A stretch of 64,000 bases of DNA from Neodiprion pinetum (GCF_021155775.2 NC_060235.2:4657521-4721520); one strand, 5' to 3'. Numbered from the stretch's first letter, positions 48,453 to 61,239 are shown. Translations and numbers: made by a program. Notes: generated by a model from the letters alone, not told the origin.

Positions 48453-51390
48453 CTTGTCTTACAAATATCGATATGTATATACAAAACTATTGATCTCGTT
48501 TTAACGAAATATAGCCTAAAATCTTGCCAGACATTTTAGTTATAGACAGAAATGAAAGATAATGAATATCGTTTGAGTAGTTTCGGAATTATAAGCGAAC
48601 AAACAGACTTTGAATTTTATACACGTGCAGAAGAATGTAGAGAGAAGATGCACGAATGTACGAATGTGTTTGCGTGTGAAAATTTTGTTTACCAGGCTTG
48701 GTTGAATTTTATTATTTATACTCACACCCGCGAGATTTATGCGTTTGATTTTTGCAGCCGCGACACCTTGCGAACGGCATTGAAATAAAATTAAGAAAAA
48801 CGGGGGCGGGATGGAAGAGGATGCAAAAAAATACTGAACCCAACCATTCGTCACTTGCTTCTTGATTAACACACTCCCCGATCAATAATTCGCGATGCGA
48901 TGATTCGATGCACGTTCGTTCGATTTGACATTCGACTCTTTTTATTTGAGTCTCTCCTTTTTTCTTTTTAATCAGTTTTTAGGTTTTCCTGTTTACGCGT
49001 TACAATTATTCGCGTTTCTCTACGAAAATACACAATACTTTCAGATCGATGATTGATTATTTCCACGCTTGAAGGAGGGATCGATCGATCATCGATTAGT
49101 TAGTCATAAATTACTCGAGCGGCGATCGATCCTCTCAGCTACAGAAAAAATATCAAATTTCTTTTACAGATCGTTCGCCACGCGATGCGCATTTAATTGA
49201 TTTTGACTTCGAAATCGCGAGGCAATATAAATATCCTCTCCTAGATAACGTAAAAATTTTTCAAAATTAAACTTTACAAAGTCAAAATTTTCAACGTGTC
49301 AAACCGAACTTAAATTCAGTCGAATTTTGTCAAAAGAATGATTTCCGGTCATCGGAAGAAAACGGTATGAAAAATCCTTGGATTCGAGTGTAGAAAAAAA
49401 GTTGAGCCTTGTCGGTAATTCCACAAATATGAAACTTTTTATCCAACTCCCTGAACGTTTTCATCGATACATAAATAATTGAAATTGATTGACGTTATTT
49501 GTACGTTATTGGCACGCGATGGAAAAAAATAACGTAGGAACGAGTTTGCTTGAACTTTAAAAACAATAATCATTGACATTTTCGACCGTTTATTTATTTA
49601 TTTATTTATTTTTTTTTCTTTCTCCAATTCGTAGCGAGGTTTTTTCAAAAAGCGTATTGAAACCCGATTGTTTTTTTTTTTTTTTTGGAACCGCAAAGCC
49701 TTATTACGATATCCTTCGTTTCGTTCCAACGATGATATATTGAATAAAAAAATTTGAACCACGCGGCGTAAATAATCGTTGGTAAATATTTTCCTCGTTA
49801 TTGAATTGAAAAACAAAATGGAATTATAATTGGCGTTAAATGTCAACAGCTTGACGTGCGTTGTTGACGATAAACGAGAGTGAAAAAAAGTAAGAATAAT
49901 AAAAATAAAAAAAAAAAAGAAAAAAAAAAGAGGAACTAAGAAGTCGAGGAGAAGAAAATAAGAAAGAGTGAAAAAAAAAAAAAAAATAAATAAAAAAAAA
50001 ATGGGCGTGAACGGACACGTTCACTCTCCACCATTGATTATAAATATCTGTATGCACACCTACGCAAGCACGTAATTTATATAAGGTTCGCATAAGCCAC
50101 GACGTTATTTCTCGCACGTACAACACACACACGAACGATTTGCTCCTCTCTTCCCCACCTTCGTACCGCTTCGACACACTCTTTCCAACATTTCGTTGCA
50201 GCTTGGAACTGCAGTCGTTGCATGTATGCATATATATATATATGTGTGTTTATGCGTGCGTGTTTGTGTGTGTGCGTGTGTGTGTAACTGCATCGCATCG
50301 AGTTTAAAAACTGCGTAGAAACTTGGGCAAGGTCAGTTGACAGCTGACCGTATCAACACCGAGAGTGAAAAGGACAGAGGAAGAAATGCTGCACCCTGCA
50401 GGTTTCTGCTCGTAATTTTCCATATATGTATATATATATGCATATGTATATTTATATGTGTACACGTCTTGTAAATACGTATATATGAGTGGTCGAAGCC
50501 GTTAAAAAGGCGGCACACAATTCTTCTTTGTGATGACTATAATTAACAGGATTATAAATTGTACTCGATTATATTTTCTTCTACTTAATCTATTTTTTCT
50601 TTTTTTTTTATCTTGTTCTTCTCTTCTTTTATGTTATTCTATTACTCGGGTTATCATCGACTTTTCTCCCAACTTACAGCAACTCTGAATCATTGTCGAA
50701 CTGAATTCTCTCAATAACAGATTTCACTTTATTTCAATGTCTCATTGATTTACATATTTTATTTTTTTTTTTTTCACATTTTATTTCGTTCGTACTCATG
50801 GCAAGTAATTCGGTATCGTTGTATAATTTATTGGTCATTGTTATATCATTTGAATACCTATATTTAAAGCTACAATCTGGCTGACGATAAATTTGATTTG
50901 AAAGAATAAGAGAGAATAAAAATAAAAGAAACGAAGAAAAAAATCGTCGTTATTTGTTGCCTGTGAAATTTTCGAAAACTATTCGATAACGAGGATGAAA
51001 ATCCTTTTCCCGTACAAAAGTTACACATTTTATTAATCTCGTGTAAATCGTTGATAATTCATGCATCGCGTACAAATTTTTCCACCGGACAATCGCATGA
51101 AACATGAAGTTTAAATGATTCCTTGATACTACGCATGTAAGGAAATTTAACGCTATTCGCTCGCCAATGTTTCACGCTCAAATTTTCGTTCGTACATCAT
51201 CGTTAATTTTAATCGAAATTTCGAAGCTTTTATTTATTTTATAATTTTTCTACTGTAATTGTTGCAATTGTATGTGTAAAAAATTAAGAAAAATTCGACA
51301 GAATTGACTCGTTTCCTCGTATTGTATAACCGAGGGATTGCAAATTATTGGAATAATAAGCCACGGGGCGATATTTTTTAGAACGCATAT
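48453..51390. other. AT-rich non-coding stretch
   Basis: No gene recognised. Contains a (TTTA)n run near 49588-49608, A/G-rich tract 49880-50000, and TA/TG alternation at 50221-50286 and 50420-50460. Confidence 0.5.
50221..50286 (+). repeat. (TA)n/(TG)n compound microsatellite
   Basis: ATGCATATATATA followed by imperfect TG repeats. Confidence 0.8.
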
Positions 51391-51394
51391 TCCA

Positions 51395-51660
51395 CGCGAT
51401 TGGCCAAAACTGCATCAGGCTGCAGCTGCCAGCCGTTTTATTTCTCCTGCGGTTTCGGGCAGCCGCTCGTCAAGCCCGCCTGAATACCAAGTGCAAATTA
51501 GTACAGGAAGCACCGTACAATGGCCGGTCCTTTGTTTTTTCGTTTCGTATGTTTGCGATGCAGGCGTGTGTGTGTCGAAGTTGGTCGGGCCTCCGAGGAG
51601 CACAATGCTGACATCCATATTGGTCGGTGCATTAAATCTGTATGTATAACCAGGCCGCCA
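51395..51660. promoter_or_regulatory. GC-richer unique block, possible enhancer
   Basis: Non-repetitive sequence with E-box motifs in CATCAGGCTGCAGCTGCC, a CCTTTGT (TCF/Sox-like) site and a GCATTAAAT word, in AT-rich surroundings. Open on both strands but without a recognisable domain. Regulatory role is inference. Confidence 0.2.
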
Positions 51661-53560
51661 TCCACGCCATACGCGTACACTGTTAAAAATAATTGAGAAT
51701 TTACTGCAAACGTTTACCGAACGAAAGATTCGTCGATTTTACGAAGTCGGATTGAAAGTTTAGAAATTTTGCCGCAGCCACGTAAATTATTATTTACTTG
51801 TTTTAAATTAGTAATGAAAAGTTTTACGATTCGACGAAAATTCATTGGAAAAATGCAAAAATGTTATTTGAATTTGCCGAATTGTAGAGTAAATTTATTT
51901 TGTTTTGTAAATCGAATAAACAGTAAATGTATCGCGAATTCATCGTAACGGTGTACGAAGTTCCATTCAGAAATTTTTAACAGTGCGTTGATCGACGCGA
52001 TGTTTAATATACGGGTATTCACTAATTTGCATCGAAATATCGGCTGCATAATGTCTGGATTTGCATTATAGTTAGTATCCTTATTATTACTATTACTATC
52101 CTTCGAATCTTAAGGTTATGTTTTTTTTTTTTTTTTTTTTACGCAACCCGGTAACAGGGGTTGAAAAACTCGTCAATCTTGTAAATTCCATCTCTCCGGC
52201 ACCTACATTGTATCGTTAAGGATCCTGTAGGTTCTCATTTTCTTCGTTTTTTTTTTTATTACCAAGAACCGCGTGGCCCGTAAAACTTTTAGCGTAAGTT
52301 ACGAAAATTAGTGGTCTAAAATTAATTAGAAGGGTAAAAACGTGAAAAAAAAGAAAAAATCGCCAAATTGAATGTATTTATTTTTGCGAATTGAGTTTGA
52401 TTTTATGACTAACGATAAATTTTAAAGCTGGGAATCGATTTTGAATATTTCCTTCGGCATGGCGAAACATTGTTTTTATATCAACGAAATAATCGGACAG
52501 ATACTTGAGATCGAATTTAGGGGCAGAGGGTTTTTTCCAGAAAATTATAATTTGGCACTTCGGCTTTAAGAAAAGTATGGTAAATCGAGAAAAAAAGTAA
52601 AGACGTCGACTGCTTCGATCATTGACGAATAAAAAGAGTCAGGAATTTCGGCAGCTGGAAAAGTTCTCCGATAGTAATAATTGTTTTACAATCTAGTTGC
52701 TGTTATTCGTTACGATAATAAAGTTTGATGTATCTTTACAGGAATTATTTATGCAATAGCAATCGAAAAATTTATTCCGATCGGTGGAATTTTCATTGAA
52801 TTTAAATGGAAATTTGTATTTTTTTTTTTTTTTCGTTTCTAAAATTGGTATAATCAAAATTTTTTTCTGTTCAAATTTATGCTTTATATATGTGTGTAGA
52901 ACGAAAAAGTACTGGAACAGTATTCGCGAATCTTTATTTTCATTTTTCTTTTTGAAACTGTTGAAAACGATACAGGATTTATCGTAAAATTGAAATGAAA
53001 ATTTTACATCAACCCATTCGCTATTTTGTACACTATAAACGTACAATTTTGATTATCGTTTTTTACGATTTTACCATGAAACGGGAGTAAAATTTTCCGA
53101 CAAATCGATCGCCGCTATTTATTTTCTAGAATTATTCTCACATCGCGAGATGAGGGAAATTTTTAAGGCAGATGAAAAATGAAAAAATAAAAAAACTCAA
53201 TTTCCGAGACATACGTCCATAACATCTCAGAATCGTTCGAAAAGTGTTTTATTTGCTCAAAAATAAAATCATTTTGCGTGAATTTTTTTCATTTCAAAGT
53301 AAAACGTTTTAAAGGTTAGAGGAAAGTGGGTTATAAAAATAGTATCGACTTATCTGAATCCGTGAAGCGAAGCAGTCTTCTCCTTTCTCTCGACGATATT
53401 GTAATCCATTGATTGACACGCCTGCTCGGAGTTCACCAGAAAAAAGTTTGTCGAAAATTAGTGGTGGAGAAAAAAAAAAAAAAATAAAAAAAGGAAAAAA
53501 ATAATTTTCCAAAAAGAAAAAAAAACCGGAACACTGCAATCATTTCGCTCGTATCGCGAC
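51661..53560. other. AT-rich non-coding stretch
   Basis: Poly(T) at 52121-52140, A-rich tract at 53470-53525; nothing else recognised. Confidence 0.5.
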
Positions 53561-53564
53561 GCGC

Positions 53565-53960
53565 AAAATTACGATTCATCCGACGGAATTGGCCCGCGAC
53601 GATTTTCCGAAACGTGGAAACCTTTCGCGGGTGGTCCGAGTGCAGGAAAAAGGGGACGTCGACAAGCCGCCCCTCGAGGCAAGGGAGGAAGAGGACTCGC
53701 AGATGGCCGCTCGAGTCCCACTGGCCCACTTCCGATGCGGTTGCGTCATCCCCTACACTCCGGCACGCAGCCTATAACGCTGCACCCTCGATGCGCTGGT
53801 GCAACTTGCACCTTCCCGACTCGCGTTACGTCACGGGGTGGCAAACTCGCCCACGCCCCTCGGATCGACCCCCACTATGCCGACTTCGTCTCGCGGTATT
53901 TATTCCCATGAAATACTCCTCGTGATCAGACGGCTACTCGGGCCGAACAAACCGGGAATA
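53565..53960. promoter_or_regulatory. CpG-rich island
   Basis: About 400 bases rich in GC and CpG with TTACGTCACGG at 53825 (CRE-like) and TGCGTCATC near 53742. Frames are open on the + strand (53589-53777, 53614-53925) but give no recognisable protein. Candidate promoter or enhancer of an unannotated transcript. Confidence 0.3.
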
Positions 53961-54034
53961 ATTACCCGAAGAAAAATAACGTGCGACGATGAAAAATAAC
54001 CCAAACGAAAATGACGCGTGTCGAATTTCATTTC

Positions 54035-54445
54035 ATTTTGTTTTATTATTTTTTTTTTGGCAATTTCTTTGTCACGGGTTATTATTTTATTGTTATTTTT
54101 GTCAAAATTTTAATTCGAACAAAAATAACCTTTGTCGAAAATAAGTCGATCAAAAATAACACCTGTCAAATTTCATTCTCTTTTCTTTCGCGATTTTTCG
54201 TCATGGTTTATTGTTTTATTGTTATTATTGTCATGGGTTATTTTTAATCGAGTTATTCTTGTCACGGACTATTTTTTGACTTGGGTTATTCTTGTCGTGG
54301 CTTGTTTTTGATTGTGTTATTTTCATCATGTTTTTTTTATGCTAGGTTATTCTTGTCATGGATTATTTTTTTTTCACCTGGGTCGTTTTTGTTTGGGTTA
54401 TTTTTGTCACGGTTTATCATTTGCCTTGTATTTTTTTTTTGTCAC
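54035..54445 (+). repeat. degenerate minisatellite, GGTTATT-TTGTCAYGG motif
   Basis: The word GGGTTATT followed by a T-rich spacer and TTGTCACGG or TTGTCATGG recurs about ten times at irregular spacings of roughly 18-40 bases; a few units near 54115-54165 are inverted (AAAAATAAC). The + strand frames 54011-54247 and 54281-54481 translate this repeat. Confidence 0.7.
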
Positions 54446-54449
54446 GCAC

Positions 54450-55568
54450 ACTTTTTGCAAACAATAATTACTTGCTGTTGAAAAATCAATGACCGTTACA
54501 AGATTAGGAAAAAACTTAATTTCGCTCTCCATTTATCAAATTTACCTTTTATTCGAATACGTACTTCGAGCTTGATCGCAATGGAAAAAAATATAGATTC
54601 CATAAATATAAAGTTTCATCTTCACTCTGTGAATTCCAAGTTTTCTTTCATCATTTCCGCACCAACAAACTGTCGTCGTCAATAATTGCAGATATTACAT
54701 GTATGTATGTATACTCATACATATATTATGACTGTAAAACGTCTTCTGCACATGGTTGGCATACAACGGTGGGCGGTTGTTTTTAGCCCTAAAATTCATC
54801 CTGATTAAGCAATTTTCTTCTCTCCCACTTGAATACACACATATGTACGTACCAACTTGCACAGCACACGCGGACCGATGGCGTGGATTTCCAAGCAATT
54901 GGCGCATACGCGTGTATAAAATGCGATTCCTTTTACGATCATACGTTATATTGAACGAGCAACGTTCCCGGCGAATACATTCGTACGTACACGCACTCGA
55001 TACTTTTTTTTCCGACCAATTAATTGAGGTCAATTGTTTAATTACTGTGGGGGATCTCTTTGTGGGGAGTTTTTTTTTATTCCTTCTTCTTCTTCTTCTT
55101 CTTCTTCTTCTTCTTCTACTTCTTCCTACCTTTTTATCATCTTTTCTCTCAGTTTTTGTTATTCGGTCGTTTTATTCTCTACAAAAGGAACGGCGGTACG
55201 CCTTAATTTGTAAACTCGTACAATGTAAGTTTAATCTCGCGACGTAACAAAACGGGTAACGATACCTCATCGATAACAAACGGTTGTTATTATTATCATT
55301 ATTATTATTTTGCAACAACGAATTATTTACTTCCAAACGAGTTTGTAGAAATTGAGAAACTTTTCAGCCGTATTTAATTGTACGTGCATCGATCATAGCG
55401 CCTGACTATGAATTTTTTCAGCTAATATGTAACAATTCGATTGGCGTTTTTTATTTTTATATCGTATTACCTTGTAGTTTTTTTTTTTTTTTTTGTTCTT
55501 CACGCACCGATTGCACTAAACACCTATTGTAATAATAAAAAATATTGTATACCTATAACCTGTAATAT
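54450..55568. other. AT-rich non-coding stretch
   Basis: Contains a (CTT)n run and nothing else recognisable. Confidence 0.5.
55083..55118 (+). repeat. (CTT)n microsatellite
   Basis: About 11 CTT units. Confidence 0.9.
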
Positions 55569-55569
55569 A

Positions 55570-55916
55570 CCGAGTGTCCCATTTTTAAAAATATGATCTG
55601 ATACATCGAAAACTAAGCATTAAATTGCGAAATATTTTGGACAAAAAGTTGTTGCATGTGAAAAGTTGTTGCGAGTTCTTGGGTACGGATCCTATTCTGG
55701 GCCCATTGAGGCCCAACTTTTTTTTTTTATCAAATAGAGCCTTCTATTTTTTGAATCCATTTTTCTTATTTCTCATTGAAAAATGAGTAAGCTTGTACTC
55801 CTGGTCATTTTTTCACGTCCCCCTTCGTGTACAACAACTTTTGTCCGAGAGATTTTTCAATTTAATGCATAATTTACGATATATTTCATAGATATTTTTT
55901 AAAATGGGACACCCTG
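55570..55916. mobile_element. Tc1/mariner-type MITE with about 100-bp inverted repeats
   Basis: Left end CCGAGTGTCCCATTTTTAAA, right end reversed CAGGGTGTCCCATTTTAAAA, flanked by TA (55568-55569 and 55917-55918). Arms align through GCATTAAATTG and GGACAAAAAGTTGTTG for about 100 bp. It is 347 bp and non-coding, with an internal oligo-T at 55721-55730. Confidence 0.85.
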
Positions 55917-55959
55917 TACGAATCACTGAATGTCTCATAATTATGGCGCCTACATTATT

Positions 55960-55988
55960 ATCTCTCTCTCTCTCTCTCTCTCTCTCTT
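55960..55988 (+). repeat. (CT)n microsatellite
   Basis: About 14 CT units. Confidence 0.9.
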
Positions 55989-57431
55989 TATTCCACTTTC
56001 GTGAGAATTTCTCAATGATTTCTCGGTACGTGTATAATTTGAATAATTTATTCTTACTAATATATTCAATTATTTGCTCAACGATATTATACATATTATA
56101 TACACAGGTATACGTATAATAAAGAATTACTCGTCATCCGCGTAAATCGTCGTGTCGCATTTGTCGCTTAAACAGTTATTATCGTTATCACTTCTCGCAC
56201 GTCTTGAATTAAATAGACACATTTGTATACCTTATATTTTTACGCAATTCCGAATAATATAATTTATTCTTCAACAGCAATCGCAGCGTTTATCGTCAAT
56301 TTGGAGGCTCGTTAACGGAGGTTATCTCATACAGTCATACTTGCGAATCCCGTCCAAGTTTCGCGTTCTGCAATCTTTTAACTTGAATTCTACCCGCGGC
56401 GTCGCGCCACTTTACGATCAGTCGGTGAAACCGACTTTGCGATACGAAAATCGCCTGGCAACTTGCAGATTTCTATCATCATCGTGTTCGTTATTTTTTC
56501 TCGTCACATGGAACAGTACGTCTCAAAAACGACGATTTTTCTTCCTTATTATTTCGAAAATTTTATTCGAACTTGGTATGCAAATCAGTTCAATCAGAAC
56601 CGTTGAAAATTAATTTTATCATACGCAATAGTCAGTTCCAATTTCGGCAAGTCCTGGTTATTAGGAAATTGATTTTTAATCAAGCAAAATTCGTTAAAAA
56701 TTTTGTTTTCTGTTCAAATTTTTCTCTCTCTCAACATCAGATTTCAAAATTGCGTGTTTTCGCTAATTATCCATATTGTCTGTTCGTTCGAAAATATCCC
56801 CTGATCGATTACGACGAAAGTTTAAATTATCACTTTTTTTTTTTTCGCAAACATTTGTCGAACATTTCGTGCCTGAGCAATTTTTTCCACAAAACCGAAT
56901 AATTCTAGAAAATTTTTGATTCATCCATAATTGCAAATGTTCTTTCTATTTTTTTTTTTTTTTTGTTTTTTTTTCGTTCGAGTCAAACCCGAGAGTATTA
57001 AAAATGCATATCCCTTCAGACATGATCAATAATCTCCAATATCTACGGAGTTACATGCGTTAGTGCCATTGGCGAAAAGGGAGAGCTTGACGGGTAAAAG
57101 TTGCGTGACTGATAACAGTCGGGTCTGTATAGATTGAAATGTTGGCTCTGGAGCTGTAACGTATATGGGACACGTGAAACTTTCGTGTATATTATACATT
57201 GGTATATAGTGCATTCTACGCGCATGCAAAGACGGATGTTTCATTGCAGTACGTCTACCTACACCTCGGCACATATCGCAATATCGCCGTGCGCAATCTT
57301 GAAATAAAATATAAGCCCACCTTGTACCCCATAACAAACTGCTATTCGGGGAACGGAATGAAAATACATGCTTATATACACGTGTACACAATTTACACAC
57401 ACACACACACATACACACGTATGTACATATA
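55989..57431. other. AT-rich non-coding stretch
   Basis: No gene recognised. (CA)n at 57398-57416 directly precedes MITE copy D. Confidence 0.5.
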
Positions 57432-57862
57432 CACCGAGAAAAATTTCGTTTGCGTAGTAACTAGAAAAAAAGAGTAAAACAGGTATCGTTAAAAAAATTG
57501 TTTGAATATTGTTGGCGTTAGGAAAAACGAGGTACGCCTAAAAATTTTGCGCTATCGTCGCTCCTTTTTTGGTTATTGCGACGCAAAATCAGATTGCGAG
57601 GTTTGCTCTACTTTTTTAGTCAAACAAGGCTTTAACGTCAATTTATCGTTGCACGAGCATCAAATTTTCGCAATAGTTGCAAGAAAATATAGCAACGGTA
57701 ATCGAAATGAGAAAGAATAGTAACGGATATCTACCAGACTTTCCGGTAACGGCTAGAAAACTAATTTTCATTTTCTACCTAGAAAAATATTTTTCGATTG
57801 TGGTAAAAAATGAAAATATTTAAGAACTGAGCGGTAACCCGAACTACAAATTTCTCTCAATT
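57432..57862 (-). mobile_element. CACTGAGA-family MITE, copy D
   Basis: Inverted orientation. Left end CACCGAGAAAAATTTCGTTT; right end slightly decayed (TTTCTCTCAATT instead of TTTCTCTCAGTG). TA precedes the left end and TA follows the right end if one terminal base was lost. At about 431 bp it is collinear with copy B. The open frame 57502-57720 translates the element. Confidence 0.85.
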
Positions 57863-58087
57863 ATGTATATACTGATACTTATCTACGCTCATCCGTTATA
57901 GGTATATGTAGAATAAGGCTTCTGATGCATGCCAGGTAGACAGTTTTTAATCCAAGGGCACCAAGTTTCAAACTGGCGTCACCCCTTTTGTAATTCTTTT
58001 CTTTGGTCGGAGGGTTGTTTTTTTTTTCCTCTGTTTGTCTGTTTATTTTTTTATTCACTTTGTACTGATTTTGTCTGCATATGTATA

Positions 58088-58697
58088 CATGGGGTGTTCC
58101 ATACCGCTTTGACCTGGGCCTGACCCTTGACCTCTCGGATTGGGCCCGTGATTTTTTGTACGATTATTCTCACTTCGAAAGGCACTCTTTTTTTTTTTTT
58201 TTTTTTTTTTTAAATAGAATTTTCTAGGACTCGAGTTGAATTTTTTGCAATTTTTATTGAACGATTTTATCGATCGACGCGGTTTGAGAATCTAAAAAAA
58301 AAATCCGATGCGACGTATGAAAATGTTTCAGCAAACCATCCGTAGTGAAATGACTTCGGCTTCGAATTTCTTTAACGTTTCTCTTTTCCGGGGAAAGCTT
58401 CGATACAGTAAGAAGAAAAAAATCTCACTCCGACTCTGAGTTTAAAGACATTGATATCTGAGACGCGATTTTTAGCATAAATTTTGCAAATTTTTAAACG
58501 ATGTCGATCGATGACATCGTTTTTAAACAATTGTAGAAGTCTTGAATCGATAAAAAAAATAAATAAATAAATAAGAAATCTATAAAGAAAACCCGAGTGT
58601 CTTTCAAAGTGAGAATAATCGCATGAAAAATCGTAGGCCCAATCCGATAGGTCAAGGGTCAGACCCAGGTCGAAATGTTACGGAATGACCGAAATAT
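58088..58697. mobile_element. foldback element, about 610 bp
   Basis: Left arm TGGGGTGTTCCATACCGC, TTTGACCTGGGCCTGACC, CGGATTGGGCC, GATTATTCTCACTT; the reverse complement of the right arm repeats these blocks with few changes over about 105 bp. TA lies at both ends. The interior also shows weaker self-complementarity around TCGATCGACGC and GTCGATCGATGAC. Non-coding; oligo-T run at 58188-58212. Confidence 0.75.
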
Positions 58698-59233
58698 ACT
58701 AAAATATAAATCTTTAAACACGCACGCGTTTCGTTCAAACGTTTTTCACCAGCACGACCCCATCGACTTTATTTTTTAAAACGCAAAGTCCGACATTCGT
58801 TCCCATGTCGAACAATAGATCAGATCTCGCCTTGCTTTCAGGGTGTAAGCAAAATGCATTTCGCACAGCAGCAGCAGCAGCAACGGCTTGTTCCTAGTTC
58901 ACTTCCTCCTCCTCTTCCTCTCGTTTTTTTACAACCGGATATAAATACACATATGTGCGTGCGTGTGTGTGGGTATACCGCAACGTACATTGTACGTATG
59001 CATCGGCTTCGTGTGCAACGAAAGAGATAGACGCGAGGACGTTATATTATGCTCTTGTGATATATTTGAACGGCGAAAACCGGATCCGGATGCGGTTTAC
59101 GCTCCAGATGTCCCTTGCAAAGTCCGACGAATCTCGACTGTTGAAGAAACCTCGGGGAATAATGGAGCTTGCGGAATTGCACACCGCGTAGCTTTTAACC
59201 CTCTGCATTGAGGTGTGTTTTTACACGTACGTG

Positions 59234-59350
59234 CACTTGTGAGAGAAATTTTTAGCTCCGGTTAACGCTTGGTCCTTGACTATTTTCATTTTTTTTTTTT
59301 ACCGCAATCGAAAAATATCGTTACAGGTAAAAAGAAAAAACGGAGGAAAA
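59234..59350 (+). mobile_element. CACTGAGA-family MITE, copy E (truncated)
   Basis: Only the left end is recognisable: CACTTGTGAGAGAAATTTTT, then CTCCGGTTAACGCT, GTCCTTGACTATTTTCATTT and ACCGCAATCGAAAAATATCG. Homology fades after about 115 bp. Confidence 0.7.
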
Positions 59351-60383
59351 CTGTTTTTTCGTTGCTGAATAATTGTTTAGGTGTTGCTTGAATTCATCTA
59401 GCTCTTCTCAGCCCTTATTTACCACCCAGGGGTGTCGACCACCCCAAGCCTTTTTTCTCTTAGTTAAATGAAATTTAAAAAGAAAAAATTCAAAATGACA
59501 AATTTTTTTTTTGTAAACCTAGCCATTCATTTTCTTTAGTACACTTAAATTCAATTTTCAACTATGTTAACCACGTATTTCTGTAAGTAAACTTTAAATA
59601 TTATCTGAAAAAAATTTCACGTGACAATGTTCGATAGTTTATTTTTTATAACAATTTTTGTACAAGTACGTGATTTTACAGAAGCGTGGCAATTAAGGGT
59701 TAATTTTCCTCTTCAATTATCTGATCCCGTTGAATGAAACGTAAAATATTTCACAATGAAATATATTTGATTAGTACGGTTAATTTCACAAATTATGTTC
59801 TTTATTTTCTATGTTATAAATAAAAGATTTCGTGAACCGAGAGAAAAAATACATAAAAATAAATAACAATCAATTCCGTATTTGAGTGGAGGGAAAATTT
59901 GAAACAATCTAATGAAAAATTATTCTTACTCGACTGATCGTTAATCAAGTTAAAATTTTTGAACCGCGCTGCCTATTATACAATTATTAAACATTCTTTC
60001 GATTCGTTGGTAGAATACGAGTCGCGTCGCGCGGAAGTTTAAATTCGTATCGGTGACCTAAATGTTTACAGATGTTTGCCTTCTTAGGCACGGCCGGTTC
60101 TGCCCGACTGTATAATATGAGTATTTGTTGTATAACGCGAATTTATACAACCCGTATATATGTACCAAATATAATATTAAAATCAAATTTTATCGGACAC
60201 GTGCATTTTCGAATTATTCTTTGTCGCTTTGACGACGTTTTTTCCCTCATTTCGTGAGAATTATTCAAAGCTGTTGTGCCGTAGGTACAATAACAAAAAT
60301 AAAAAAAAAGACAAAGTAACAACTTATAAATCAATGGATTAAACGTTGGAGGTACGATTTAAACAGATAATCGTAAATTTTGA

Positions 60384-60434
60384 AATATATATATATTAAT
60401 ATATATAATATAATTATATATATATACATATATG
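60384..60434 (+). repeat. (TA)n-rich tract
   Basis: Interrupted TA repeats. Confidence 0.8.
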
Positions 60435-61172
60435 AGGGTGTATCAGAAATAAATAATTTACCATTTTTCACTTTCTTTTCCCATTTTATTGAGTTTGCAA
60501 AGAAACGCGTTGCAGCATTTCAATTATTATTTCCTTCCTGACATTTATATTTAATCCAAAGATCTCGATTCATGAACACAACGATATATCAACCGGGAAT
60601 CTTATACTCCTAAATTAAAAGTTCGTATTAAATTATAACTGGTTTATGAGATTGAATTAACAATGAAAAAATCGTTAGATACGCTTCTCGAACATCAACT
60701 GGAGAATCATTGTTACAATTGTGGGTCTTCTTTGTGGCATAAATTCATACAACGATTGACGTAGACGATGAAAAAATAAAAGTCTATTCACGATGCTTTA
60801 TAAATTTGAAAAAATTTATAAAAGTCTAAAATCAAACGAGCGCGATCTTTCACTTAACGTAGAACTCTCATCTTTGGGCAGAATCTTTCTTTCAACCTAA
60901 ACAAACTTTTTAGGAATTGCCACGGTGGAAAATCGCAAAATAATTTTTTTTCTCAAACACCCGAATATTATATTGAACTACTCGACGGCGAGTAAAATAT
61001 ATATCTATATACATATAAATAAGCAAGCATTTATGTATATCCACAAATGGATAAATAATTGCGCAGCTGTTCATTGCGTATAATAAAATCCCATTCGTCC
61101 ACTTAAATATTTAATTTCATACGACAACGGAGATTAAACAGTTCAGTGAATTGAACTGATTGCGAAACTCGT

Positions 61173-61192
61173 GATATATATGTATGTATATA

Positions 61193-61239
<47 letters not shown>

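Noticed and set aside
57502..57720. 72-codon frame that recurs elsewhere in the window
   Set aside because: It lies within the CACTGAGA-family MITE; copies break the frame, so it is element sequence, not a conserved gene.
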